A stretch of DNA of 6,094 bases from an uncultured Erysipelotrichaceae bacterium (lineage in GTDB: Bacteria; Bacillota_I; Bacilli_A; RFN20; CAG-826): assembly GCA_902782395.1 (NCBI GenBank), contig CACZNF010000056.1:1-6094 (forward strand). The letters run 5' to 3'. Within the stretch, counting starts at the first letter, position 1. The number at the start of each line of letters is the position of its first letter. Positions 1 to 6,094 of this stretch are shown in pieces. Below the pieces are notes generated by a model. The model was given only the letters and a program-made list of their open reading frames with translations, had not been told where the DNA came from and made no database searches. Both the position numbers and the translations under genes were made by a program.

Positions 1-482
1 TTAAGAACGGTAAATTAAATGACTATATGATTGATGACTTAAACGGTCGTCGTATGAATAGAGAAGGTAACGGTGCTTGTCGTAGACAAAACTATCGTTA
101 TGTTCCTACATCACGTATGTCTAACACATACATTTGTAATGGTAAGAGCACACCAGAAGAAATCATTAAAGCCACTAAGTTAGGCTTATATGCTGTTGGT
201 TTTAACGGTGGTTCTGTTGATCCAACAACTGGTGAATTCAACTTCGGTTGTAGTGAAGCTTATATCATTAGAGATGGTAAGATTGCTGAACCAGTTAAAG
301 GTGCAACCTTAATTGGTAAAGGTTTTGAAATCTTAAAGAAGATTGATATGGTTGGTAACGACTTAGATTTAGCCCAAGGTATGTGTGGTGCTTCTTCTGG
401 TTCTATTAGAACTAACGTTGGTCAACCAACTCTTAGAGTGAGCGAAGTCACCGTCGGTGGCCGCGGAGGGGAGTTAAAATAA
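1..482 (+). CDS. tldD: TldD metalloprotease subunit, C-terminal part (5' end outside window)
   Basis: This is the C-terminal third of TldD, the catalytic subunit of the cytoplasmic TldD/TldE zinc protease, which trims unfolded or leader peptides (microcin B17 maturation and CcdA decay in E. coli). The frame is open from base 3 and gives 159 residues against about 480 for the whole family. Visible TldD hallmarks are MSNTYICNGKSTPEEI, GGSVDPTTGEFNF, SEAYII, VKGATLIGKG, MVGNDL and VGQPTL. The HExxxH zinc motif would lie upstream, outside the window. The cysteine of GMCGA (codon 384-386) lines up with the third zinc ligand of E. coli TldD (Cys454, from memory), so this end looks functional. The TAA stop overlaps the pmbA ATG by one base (TAATG), as expected for an operon of two subunits that form a heterodimer. 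The identification is secure; the substrate is unknown. Confidence 0.95.
   Translation, partial: KNGKLNDYMIDDLNGRRMNREGNGACRRQNYRYVPTSRMSNTYICNGKSTPEEIIKATKLGLYAVGFNGGSVDPTTGEFNFGCSEAYIIRDGKIAEPVKGATLIGKGFEILKKIDMVGNDLDLAQGMCGASSGSIRTNVGQPTLRVSEVTVGGRGGELK
465..473 (+). promoter_or_regulatory. Ribosome binding site of pmbA inside the tldD end
   Basis: GGAGGGGAG lies 8 nt before the ATG at 482. It is coded within the last residues of TldD (GRGGELK), so the two subunits are probably translationally coupled. It supports the ATG at 482 as the pmbA start. Confidence 0.8.
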
Positions 483-1156
483 TGGGTAAATATGATAAGT
501 TTTTTGCTTTAGCAAAAGAAGCAGGACTCCAAGAAGTCGAATTATCTATCGCTGAATCTCGTAGTTTGAATATCTCCTTATTCCACGGAGAAGTCGATGA
601 ATATAAAGATAACAACGGTTATTCCATTTTAGCGAGAGGTATTCTTAACGGTAAATGTGGCGCTGCGGCATGTGACGTTTGGAATAAAGATAAAGCGGCG
701 TGGTTAGTTAAAGAAATCGTCGCTAACGCTAAAGTCATTGAAAATGATGATCCAATCTTCATCTATAAAGGCAGTGAAAAATACCATAAAGTTAATACTT
801 TCAATAAAGAATTAGAAAACGTTTCTATCGATGAAAAGATGAAAGCTTTATATGCCTTAGAAAAAGCCTGTAAAGAAATCGATCCACGCATCGTTGAAGT
901 CGCTGGTACTGAATTCTCTCAAACAAGTGAAAAGGTTACATTAGTTAACTCTAATGGTCTTAACTTAGTGCAAAAGAGTAACTACTTCACCTTTGTGGCC
1001 CAATGTGTTGCTAAACAAGGTGAACAAACAAAGTCTGGTTATGACTTCTTCTTAGATAACGATTTCTCTAAATTCAATCCACAAGAATTCGCTAAGAAGA
1101 TTGTCAAAGTCACTGTTGATCAATTAGGCGGTGAAGCTTGTGAAATTAGGCGGTGA
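482..1156 (+). CDS. pmbA: PmbA/TldE subunit, N-terminal half, broken by a frameshift
   Basis: These 224 codons encode the N-terminal half of PmbA (TldE), the non-catalytic partner of TldD. The start is the ATG overlapping the tldD stop, with a good ribosome binding site. Family features are the opening amphipathic helix, then SLFHGEVDEYKDNNGYSI and ARGILNGKCGAA, and a central region (about residues 110-213) ending at VDQLGGEAC. The last residues, EIRR followed by TGA at 1154, are not family-like: they come from reading into the second copy of a 22-bp tandem duplication. Without that copy the frame would run on into the second half (1167-1829) as a 441-residue protein, close to the roughly 450 of E. 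coli PmbA. On the given sequence the gene is a frameshifted pseudogene, or one gene split in two. A sequencing or assembly error remains possible. Confidence 0.9.
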   Translation: MGKYDKFFALAKEAGLQEVELSIAESRSLNISLFHGEVDEYKDNNGYSILARGILNGKCGAAACDVWNKDKAAWLVKEIVANAKVIENDDPIFIYKGSEKYHKVNTFNKELENVSIDEKMKALYALEKACKEIDPRIVEVAGTEFSQTSEKVTLVNSNGLNLVQKSNYFTFVAQCVAKQGEQTKSGYDFFLDNDFSKFNPQEFAKKIVKVTVDQLGGEACEIRR

Positions 1157-1165
1157 AGCTTGTGA
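1122..1165 (+). repeat. 22-bp perfect tandem duplication inside pmbA
   Basis: Copy one is 1122-1143 and copy two 1144-1165; identity under a 22-base shift continues for two more bases (AA at 1166-1167). Each copy begins AATTAGGCGG and ends CTTGTGA. Since 22 is not a multiple of three, the duplication shifts the reading frame by one and breaks pmbA. The residues LGGEACE appear in both flanking ORFs, once from each copy, which shows directly that one copy is extra. Confidence 0.95.
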
Positions 1166-1829
1166 AACCAATAAATATAAAGCGGTTTTACACCCAGATG
1201 TTGTCACTTCTTTATTAAAAGCTTATATCGGTCACGCTGAAGCGGAAGAAGTTCAAAAGAAATCATCCTTATTTATTGGTAAATTAGGTCAAAAGATTGC
1301 TTCTAAGAAAATCACTATCGAAGATAAACCATTAGCCAAGAATGTCTTTGCTAGATGGTTCGATGACGAAGGTGTTGCTACTTATAACAAACCAATTATC
1401 AAAAACGGTGTGTTACAAACATACTTATATAACTTAACCACTGCTGCTAAAGATGGTGTGCAAACAACTGGTAATGGTTTCGGTGGCGGTTCTAAACGTG
1501 GTATTGGTACAGCCTTCCTTTCCTTAAAACCAGGTAAGAAATCATTAGATGAATTATTCGAAATGGTGGGCAATGGTGTTTATATTACCGATGTCAGTGG
1601 TCTCCACGCTGGTCTTAATAGACAAAGTGGTAACTTCTCACTTCAATCCACTGGTTTCATGATTGAAAACGGCAAGAAAGGTAAACCATTAGACCTCATT
1701 ACTGTCGGTGGTAACTTATTAGATGTCTTCAAAGATGTCTTAGAAGTCGGTAACGACGTTACCGTTGAACCAAGTGGTGTTTCCGCGGAATCTATCTTAA
1801 TTAAGAAAATCGCAGTTTCCGGAAAATAA
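1131..1829 (+). CDS. pmbA: PmbA/TldE subunit, C-terminal half, separated by a frameshift
   Basis: This frame encodes the C-terminal half of PmbA/TldE. Genuine family sequence starts at LGGEACETNKYKAVLHPDVV, and the continuation of the upstream half begins at base 1167. Recognisable PmbA segments are ARWFDDEGV, PIIKNGVLQTYLYN, the glycine-rich GNGFGGG, the block VYITDVSGLHAGLNRQSG (PmbA-type in place of the TldD cysteine region), GFMIENGKKG and the end block VGGNLLDVF...VGNDV. The nominal GTG at 1131 lies within the duplicated 22-mer and has no spaced ribosome binding site. GTG at 1140 has an AGGCGG 8 nt upstream, but neither resembles an ancestral start. The joined protein of 441 residues matches the family length. 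Whether this half is made depends on whether the frameshift is real and on reinitiation after the TGA at 1154. The gene ends in TAA just before a terminator. Confidence 0.88.
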   Translation: MKLVKLGGEACETNKYKAVLHPDVVTSLLKAYIGHAEAEEVQKKSSLFIGKLGQKIASKKITIEDKPLAKNVFARWFDDEGVATYNKPIIKNGVLQTYLYNLTTAAKDGVQTTGNGFGGGSKRGIGTAFLSLKPGKKSLDELFEMVGNGVYITDVSGLHAGLNRQSGNFSLQSTGFMIENGKKGKPLDLITVGGNLLDVFKDVLEVGNDVTVEPSGVSAESILIKKIAVSGK

Positions 1830-1848
1830 GAAAACATCAAGCAAAAAT

Positions 1849-1876
1849 AGACCGTTATTAATGACGGTCTTTTTTT
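1849..1876 (+). terminator. Rho-independent terminator of tldD-pmbA
   Basis: AGACCGT (1849-1855) pairs perfectly with ACGGTCT (1864-1870); a T-G pair (1856/1863) extends the stem and leaves a 6-nt AT loop. A run of seven T (1870-1876) follows. It lies 19 nt after the pmbA stop and isolates the protease operon from the nuclease gene. Confidence 0.92.
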
Positions 1877-1892
1877 ATGCTATCTAATCGTA

Positions 1893-1898
1893 TATAAT
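1893..1898 (+). promoter_or_regulatory. Consensus -10 box (TATAAT) of the nuclease gene
   Basis: A perfect TATAAT sits 9 nt before the ATG at 1908. The expected transcription start (about 1905-1908) falls at or within 3 nt of the start codon. No Shine-Dalgarno sequence occurs between the box and the ATG (GTGCGTGCT). With a 17-bp spacer the -35 position would fall in the T-run of the preceding terminator and matches TTGACA poorly; there is no TGn extension. The box is clear by eye, but its activity is inferred. Confidence 0.6.
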
Positions 1899-1907
1899 GT
1901 GCGTGCT

Positions 1908-3692
1908 ATGAAAAATAAATTAATCAAATTAACAATCGCTACCGCTCTTTTCTTATGCGGTGCAGGATTAGTCACTAATCAAAACAAAACAGTCGCTCCT
2001 GTTGAAGCGGAAACACACGTCGATAACTTCGACCCTTATACCTACACAGGTACTTATTATGATGCCTTAGATAAAACAGGTACTGAAGGTTTATATGGTA
2101 CCTTTAGATCTAAATTAGGTTCATATATCTTCCCTAAAGGTTGGTATACCTACGGTGGAGGTGGTTCTGATCACTTATCCACTATCCTTCAAAGTGCGGA
2201 TGAAGATCCAACCAACAAATCCAACATGATTTATCTCTATACGCGTAACTCAGTGAAAAAGAACGCTGCTAGTTCATGGAATAGAGAACACGTCTGGCCT
2301 CAATCTAACTCAAGAGGTAATAAAGGACAACACTGGGGAACAAGTGAAGCTGGAGCTGACCTCTTACATATTAGACCAACATATGAAACCACTAACAGTA
2401 CTCGTGGTAATGATAAATACGGTAATACAAATAAAAGCAATCCATTGACTTATAATGGCATGCCTTATGGTTATAATTCAGGTTCTGTTTTTGAACCATT
2501 AGATTCCGTTAAAGGTGATGTTGCCCGTATCGTTATGTATGTTTGGACAACTTACTATGATTATTACGATGACACAGGCTTATTAATCACAAAAACATTC
2601 ACTAACTATGACACTCTTCTTGAATGGCATATGTTAGATAAACCAGATGTTTCTGAAGGCTATAGAAACGATTATTCTCAAACATCTAGGCAAAAGAATA
2701 GAAATCCATTCGTCGACCATCCAGAATACGCTTGGAAAATCTTTGGTGATTCAGCTTCTGCAGATGTGAAAAACCGTTGTAAACAAGTTTATCCTGGTAA
2801 TGAAAAGGTTGCCACTAAGATTGAAATCAGTGGTGAAGCCACAAAGAAACAATACACTGCTGGTGAATCTTTCGATCCAACTGGCTTAACAGTGACTGCC
2901 ACATATACTGATAACACCACTGCAGTTATCGCTAATGATAAATGCTCTTGGGAGCCAAAAAGATTACGTGCTGGTTTAACATCCGTTACTTGTAAATATG
3001 ATGGTTTAAGCGCGACTTATGAAGGTATTACCGTTGTTGCGGGTCCTGCACCAACAATTCAAGGCACATATGGTATTGTCTTTACTCAAGATAATGAGGC
3101 ATCATCTTTCCCAATAGCCGCTGATGAAGTATTAACGGGTTATGCAGCTAACAACACTCTTGTTGAAGAAGTAACTAGTGTACAAAATGTTTATCCAGGT
3201 GAAAACGGCTTACAAATTGATAATAGAGGTTCCATTGTTTTCAAATTAAAAGACGTGGCAAAAACACCTGATATTCAATCCGTCTATTTTGTTTCTAGCC
3301 AAGGTGCTGAAGAAGTAGAAGTAGATGTTAAGTTAAATGAAGAAGATATTTCATTTAGCTCCGCTGATGGTGTTCATACCATTAATATCGCCGGATACTT
3401 TGATGAAGGTTTATCCACTATTACTATTTCCACTACTAAAGCATTTGAATTAACGGAATTTGGTATTAATGTGAAGCAAAAGGAACAACCTGTTCCACCT
3501 CAACCATCATCAAGTTCATCTAGTGAACCAGTTTCTGAATCATCAATTCCAGAATCTTCTTCTAGCGAACCAAGTGGTGAAAATAAAGGAAAAGCGGGTT
3601 GTAATGGTTCAATCATCGCAGTGGCTTCATTAACTGGTATTACCGCTCTTGTTGGTTCAGTGTTATTGCTCTCTAAGAAGAGAAAGAAATAA
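1908..3692 (+). CDS. Secreted, surface-anchored endonuclease I family nuclease with Ig-like domain
   Basis: A 594-residue exported nuclease. Residues 1-22 are a basic and hydrophobic signal peptide, with a likely signal peptidase I cut after VEA (34/35). Residues 45-280 match the endonuclease I family (EndA/NucM/Vvn, beta-beta-alpha metal finger): WNREHVWPQS holds the metal-binding Glu127 and general-base His128, and DLLHIRPTYETTNSTRGN holds Asn163, the expected second metal ligand. GDVARIVMYV, LLEWH and NRNPFVDHPEY complete the fold. Residues 300-378 resemble a Big_3 Ig-like domain (YTAGESFDPTGLTVTATY). Residues 383-523 are a second beta-rich domain I cannot assign. Residues 526-559 are a Ser/Pro/Glu linker, followed by GCNGS, a hydrophobic helix (569-588) and KKRKK, an anchor-like tail without LPXTG. 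A likely role is degrading extracellular DNA or RNA at the cell surface for nucleotides. ATG at 1908 is preferred over the in-frame GTG at 1899 because that GTG abuts the -10 box. Confidence 0.93.
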   Translation: MKNKLIKLTIATALFLCGAGLVTNQNKTVAPVEAETHVDNFDPYTYTGTYYDALDKTGTEGLYGTFRSKLGSYIFPKGWYTYGGGGSDHLSTILQSADEDPTNKSNMIYLYTRNSVKKNAASSWNREHVWPQSNSRGNKGQHWGTSEAGADLLHIRPTYETTNSTRGNDKYGNTNKSNPLTYNGMPYGYNSGSVFEPLDSVKGDVARIVMYVWTTYYDYYDDTGLLITKTFTNYDTLLEWHMLDKPDVSEGYRNDYSQTSRQKNRNPFVDHPEYAWKIFGDSASADVKNRCKQVYPGNEKVATKIEISGEATKKQYTAGESFDPTGLTVTATYTDNTTAVIANDKCSWEPKRLRAGLTSVTCKYDGLSATYEGITVVAGPAPTIQGTYGIVFTQDNEASSFPIAADEVLTGYAANNTLVEEVTSVQNVYPGENGLQIDNRGSIVFKLKDVAKTPDIQSVYFVSSQGAEEVEVDVKLNEEDISFSSADGVHTINIAGYFDEGLSTITISTTKAFELTEFGINVKQKEQPVPPQPSSSSSSEPVSESSIPESSSSEPSGENKGKAGCNGSIIAVASLTGITALVGSVLLLSKKRKK

Positions 3693-3707
3693 CTTAATTA
3701 ATAAATT

Positions 3708-3733
3708 AAAAGTGCCTCGTTGAAGGCACTTTT
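3708..3733. terminator. Bidirectional terminator between convergent genes
   Basis: AAAAGTGCC (3708-3716) pairs with GGCACTTTT (3725-3733) around the 8-nt TCGTTGAA. On the plus strand the stem is followed by T-rich DNA; on the minus strand the A-rich side (ATTAAAA) becomes a U-rich tail. It lies 15 nt after the nuclease stop and about 20 nt past the stop of the converging membrane-protein gene, so it can serve both. Confidence 0.9.
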
Positions 3734-3753
3734 TGTTTGCTTAATATGTTTAA

Positions 3754-4902
3754 CTATTTCTCCGCAACTTGGAGTTTGTAGCCCTCTAATTCCCAATCTG
3801 GATGAGCGGCGATAACTTTATCTAATGCTTCATTGAATAATGTTAATTCAGTTGCTTGTCTATTTTTAGGTGTTTTCTTGAATGCTTTATAAACATTATT
3901 TAAAGCGATAATACATTCACTTCTAGATTTATCTAATAAGCCAGACATTAATAAGTAGGCACGGATGGATTGCATAGAAACGTCGTTAGAGATTTCTCTT
4001 CTTTCACTAACAGGTACTTCCTTATCATAGTATTCTTTAGCGGCCGCTAAATCTTTATTTAATAAGTTAATATAAATCTTTTGTGCACGTGCGCGAATAT
4101 AGACTTTAACATCAATGCCTTCTTTAGCGGCAATAATCTTATCTAAGATTTGTTCTGCTTCTTCATATTTCTTTTCATCTAATAAAGCATAAACTTTGTT
4201 TAAGTTAAGATCAGCGGTGAAGTTAGTAATTTCATCAAATAATTTAACTTCAACTTTGTTACCTTGTTGCATTTCATATTCCACTCTTAAGAGTTCATTG
4301 AAAGCGGCTTTATTTTTTGGGTTAGAAACCATAGTTAAACGATAACCATCGGTCATAGAGTCAATTCTTAATGGCACAATGTTATAGAAAAGAACAACCA
4401 AACCAATTGCACCCACTGTTAAGGCACCATAAGCTACATCAGTTAAAGCAGGAGTTTTGGAATCTTTAAATAATGTGAATAAAACCATCACAATAATAGC
4501 TTCCACAACAAAGAATAATGAACCAAATAATAGATAAGGTGTTGGATTTGCTTTATCTTCAAAGCCTTTCTTAGGAACGATTTTAGTTTCACCAGTTAAG
4601 CCATCAAATGAAGAAAAACGGAATTTGAATTTATCTTGTTCTCTATAAAATGTGAAACCTAAGATATTCACACTTAAGATTAAGTATTTACCAACTTTAG
4701 CGCCTAACATATGGGCTAATTCGTACATCACTGCGTTAATGATAACGCCTGAGACAACACAAATAGCGACGAAGGCGACATAACCGAATCCTTGGAATGA
4801 ACTATCAGGATTGTGGGCTTGCAAAACGGTAATACCGAACACTATTGCTAAAGCAATAATAATCAGGTAGATAATCAAACCAATGACATCTTCTTTTTTC
4901 AT
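3754..4902 (-). CDS. Membrane protein with degenerate M50 (site-2 protease-like) core and TPR-like tail
   Basis: A 382-residue protein with about four hydrophobic segments (residues 8-28, 40-59, 121-145, 153-175) and a soluble helical C-terminal half. The second segment ends in YELAHMLGAKVGKY (60-73), placed as the HExxH helix of M50 intramembrane proteases, but Tyr60 replaces the first His while Glu61 and His64 remain. NIVPLRIDSMTDGYRL (174-189) looks like the M50 N-P-DG motif that brings the third ligand. Both motifs follow the M50 layout, so I infer a diverged and possibly inactive site-2 protease relative. Residues 230-370 are mostly amphipathic helices (ALLDEKKYEEAEQILDKII), resembling TPR repeats and probably cytoplasmic, for protein binding. 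The start is the ATG at 4902, 10 nt after AGGAGG, not the in-frame TTG at 4926, which would place that site inside the gene. It follows the dehydrogenase gene in one transcription unit. The function is unknown. Confidence 0.75.
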   Translation of the reverse strand: MKKEDVIGLIIYLIIIALAIVFGITVLQAHNPDSSFQGFGYVAFVAICVVSGVIINAVMYELAHMLGAKVGKYLILSVNILGFTFYREQDKFKFRFSSFDGLTGETKIVPKKGFEDKANPTPYLLFGSLFFVVEAIIVMVLFTLFKDSKTPALTDVAYGALTVGAIGLVVLFYNIVPLRIDSMTDGYRLTMVSNPKNKAAFNELLRVEYEMQQGNKVEVKLFDEITNFTADLNLNKVYALLDEKKYEEAEQILDKIIAAKEGIDVKVYIRARAQKIYINLLNKDLAAAKEYYDKEVPVSERREISNDVSMQSIRAYLLMSGLLDKSRSECIIALNNVYKAFKKTPKNRQATELTLFNEALDKVIAAHPDWELEGYKLQVAEK

Positions 4903-4912
4903 GAGAATAATT

Positions 4913-4918
4913 CCTCCT
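4913..4918 (-). promoter_or_regulatory. Ribosome binding site deciding the membrane-protein start
   Basis: Minus-strand AGGAGG lies 10 nt upstream of the ATG at 4902. Its first two bases are also the AG of the TAG stop of the upstream dehydrogenase gene (4919-4917), so termination and initiation are adjacent and coupling is likely. Confidence 0.85.
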
Positions 4919-6089
4919 AAATACAACTTTTGAAAATGGTTTCCACCACTTCTTTATCCATATTTTTCTTTGGGTGCTCTATTACTCTAGCACCTTTATT
5001 AGTAACTATATTAGTTAAAAGTTCAATATCTGGATTATTTATACCTAAATCCTTAAATGTTTTAGGCATTTCTAATAACGCAAATAACTTTTCAATCTCT
5101 TTAATACCCGCTTTAGCGTTTTCTAACTTATTAGTCTTATGTAAATCAAAGACATTCTTCGCTAACTTATCAAATTTATCAGTATCATAGTTCACATAGT
5201 ATTTAGCCCAAGCTGGGAAAAGGACCGCTAATCCAGCAGCATGCGCTACATCTGGATAAACCCCACTAACAGCGTGTTCTAATTGGTGAACAAATAATAA
5301 GGCTTTCTTACCAATACTAGTTAAACCATTATGTGAGAATGATGACATAAGCATTAAAACTGCTCTAGCATCATAATCAGTAGGATTTTTAATAACCACT
5401 CTTGCGGCATTCACTACTGATTTTAATAAAGCTTCTGCAAAACCATCTGCAGGTTCATTATCATTTGAGGCATGGAAATATCTTTCTAATGTATGCATCA
5501 TGATATCAACAATGCCATATGCTGTTTGAACTTTAGAAACACTATAAGTAAGTTTAGGATTTTCAATCGCGAAAACTGGTCTAACAATATCTTCATTAAA
5601 GCCCATTTTAATTTGTCTTTCATCATCTTGAATAACACAAGAATTAGATAATTCACTACCAGAAGCGGCAATTGTTAAAATGACACCGATTGGTAAGGCT
5701 TTCTTAGGTCTAACTTTATGTAAATTGAAGTCAAATGAATCACCAGCGTAGAAATAACCAACCGCTATATTTTTAGCAGTATCGATGACTGATCCACCAC
5801 CAATAGCTAAGATTAAGTTAGGGGCAAAAATTTGTGCTTCTTTAATACCCGTATGGCACAAATCAATTGTGGGATTAGGTCTCACACCTTCTAAGATTTT
5901 ATATTTGATACCGGACTTATCTAATGAGTCAGTAACTCTTTTTAATAAGCCATTTCTTTTAACAGAGCCTTGTCCAATAACAATATAAACACGCTTATAG
6001 CCACCTTCTAAACAGATTTGACCAATAAGCTCTTCTTTATTATTACCGAAGTATATCTTTGTGGGACTAACGAATTCAAAATCAATCAT
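4917..6089 (-). CDS. Iron-type (group III) alcohol dehydrogenase, YqhD/BdhA-like
   Basis: A 390-residue NAD(P)H-dependent oxidoreductase that interconverts aldehydes or ketones and alcohols in the cytoplasm; E. coli YqhD is 387 residues. The N-terminal dinucleotide-binding half contains FGN (15-17), IGQGSVKRNG (38-47) and AIGGGSVIDTAKN (95-107). The all-helical C-terminal half carries the four metal ligands expected from YqhD: Asp195 and His199 in VDIMMHTLERY, His272 in HQLEHAVSG and His283 in AHAAGLAVLFPAW. PATGSE-like AASGSELS (141-148) and a VRPVFAIENP-like block (169-178) are also typical. All catalytic positions are present, so it should be active, probably in fermentative redox balancing or aldehyde detoxification; substrate and cofactor are not settled by sequence alone. 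The chosen ATG is 5 nt from the window edge, so its ribosome binding site is not visible, but FEFVSPTKIYFG is the normal family N-terminus. It is followed 14 nt later by the M50-like gene. Confidence 0.93.
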   Translation of the reverse strand: MIDFEFVSPTKIYFGNNKEELIGQICLEGGYKRVYIVIGQGSVKRNGLLKRVTDSLDKSGIKYKILEGVRPNPTIDLCHTGIKEAQIFAPNLILAIGGGSVIDTAKNIAVGYFYAGDSFDFNLHKVRPKKALPIGVILTIAASGSELSNSCVIQDDERQIKMGFNEDIVRPVFAIENPKLTYSVSKVQTAYGIVDIMMHTLERYFHASNDNEPADGFAEALLKSVVNAARVVIKNPTDYDARAVLMLMSSFSHNGLTSIGKKALLFVHQLEHAVSGVYPDVAHAAGLAVLFPAWAKYYVNYDTDKFDKLAKNVFDLHKTNKLENAKAGIKEIEKLFALLEMPKTFKDLGINNPDIELLTNIVTNKGARVIEHPKKNMDKEVVETIFKSCI

Positions 6090-6094
6090 GATTT

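Noticed and set aside
1154..1156. TGA in pmbA read as tryptophan (mycoplasma code 4) instead of a frameshift
   Set aside because: Reading through gives only a few non-family residues and then TAA, and the duplicated LGGEACE shows a frame shift. The other genes use TGG for tryptophan and contain no in-frame TGA.
1..1829. RiPP maturation cluster around the TldD/TldE pair
   Set aside because: TldD/TldE can trim RiPP leaders, but no precursor peptide, modifying enzyme or exporter is visible here, and a terminator closes the unit at 1876.
1382..1840. Minus-strand ORFs of 63 and 65 codons
   Set aside because: They lie antisense to conserved PmbA coding sequence, have no ribosome binding site and no protein-like composition.
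1899..1907. GTG at 1899 as the nuclease start
   Set aside because: It directly abuts the TATAAT box, so it would lie upstream of the expected transcript start; the ATG at 1908 begins a typical signal peptide.
1953..1964. Lipoprotein lipobox at FLCGAG in the nuclease signal peptide
   Set aside because: The residue before Cys is Leu, where Gly, Ala or Ser is required, and a signal peptidase I site (VEA) follows.
4903..4926. TTG at 4926 as the start of the M50-like gene
   Set aside because: It would put the AGGAGG ribosome binding site inside the coding region and overlap the dehydrogenase gene; the ATG at 4902 is correctly placed after that site.
4930..5988. Plus-strand ORFs at 4930-5190 and 5785-5988
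   Set aside because: They mirror the conserved dehydrogenase gene on the other strand and show no independent support.

Overview
The window is compact, AT-rich bacterial DNA with strong TTA-leucine preference, Shine-Dalgarno sites of the AGGAGG type and Rho-independent terminators. This fits a low-GC member of Bacillota, probably an uncultured gut-type lineage near Erysipelotrichia or the Mollicutes-related Bacilli. The placement is inferred from style, not from a marker gene. The standard code (TGA as stop) fits: tryptophans are TGG, and every intact gene ends in TAA or TAG.

Layout: (1) Positions 1-1829, plus strand, hold the 3' end of tldD and the overlapping pmbA (tldE), the two subunits of the TldD/TldE metalloprotease. 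pmbA is broken by an exact 22-bp tandem duplication at 1122-1165, which shifts the frame and splits it into two overlapping ORFs; removing one copy restores a normal 441-residue protein. A terminator at 1849-1876 ends the unit. (2) Positions 1893-3692, plus strand, hold a separately transcribed gene for a large secreted nuclease: signal peptide, endonuclease I catalytic domain, Ig-like domain, a second beta-rich domain, a Ser/Pro linker and a C-terminal GCNGS-transmembrane-KKRKK tail that looks like a non-LPXTG surface-anchoring signal. Its TATAAT box lies only 9 nt before the ATG, so the mRNA is probably leaderless. (3) A bidirectional terminator at 3708-3733 separates it from the minus-strand genes. 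(4) Positions 3754-6089, minus strand, hold a two-gene unit: an iron-type alcohol dehydrogenase of the YqhD/BdhA group, then a membrane protein with a degenerate M50 (site-2 protease-like) core and a helical, TPR-like cytoplasmic tail. The stop codon of the first gene overlaps the ribosome binding site of the second.

The three transcription units have no evident shared pathway. The main points of interest are the pmbA duplication, the nuclease's C-terminal signal and leaderless-type start, and the M50-like protein in which Tyr replaces the first zinc-ligand His. There is no gene-free stretch over 300 bases, and I saw no RNA gene, CRISPR array, insertion sequence or attachment site.
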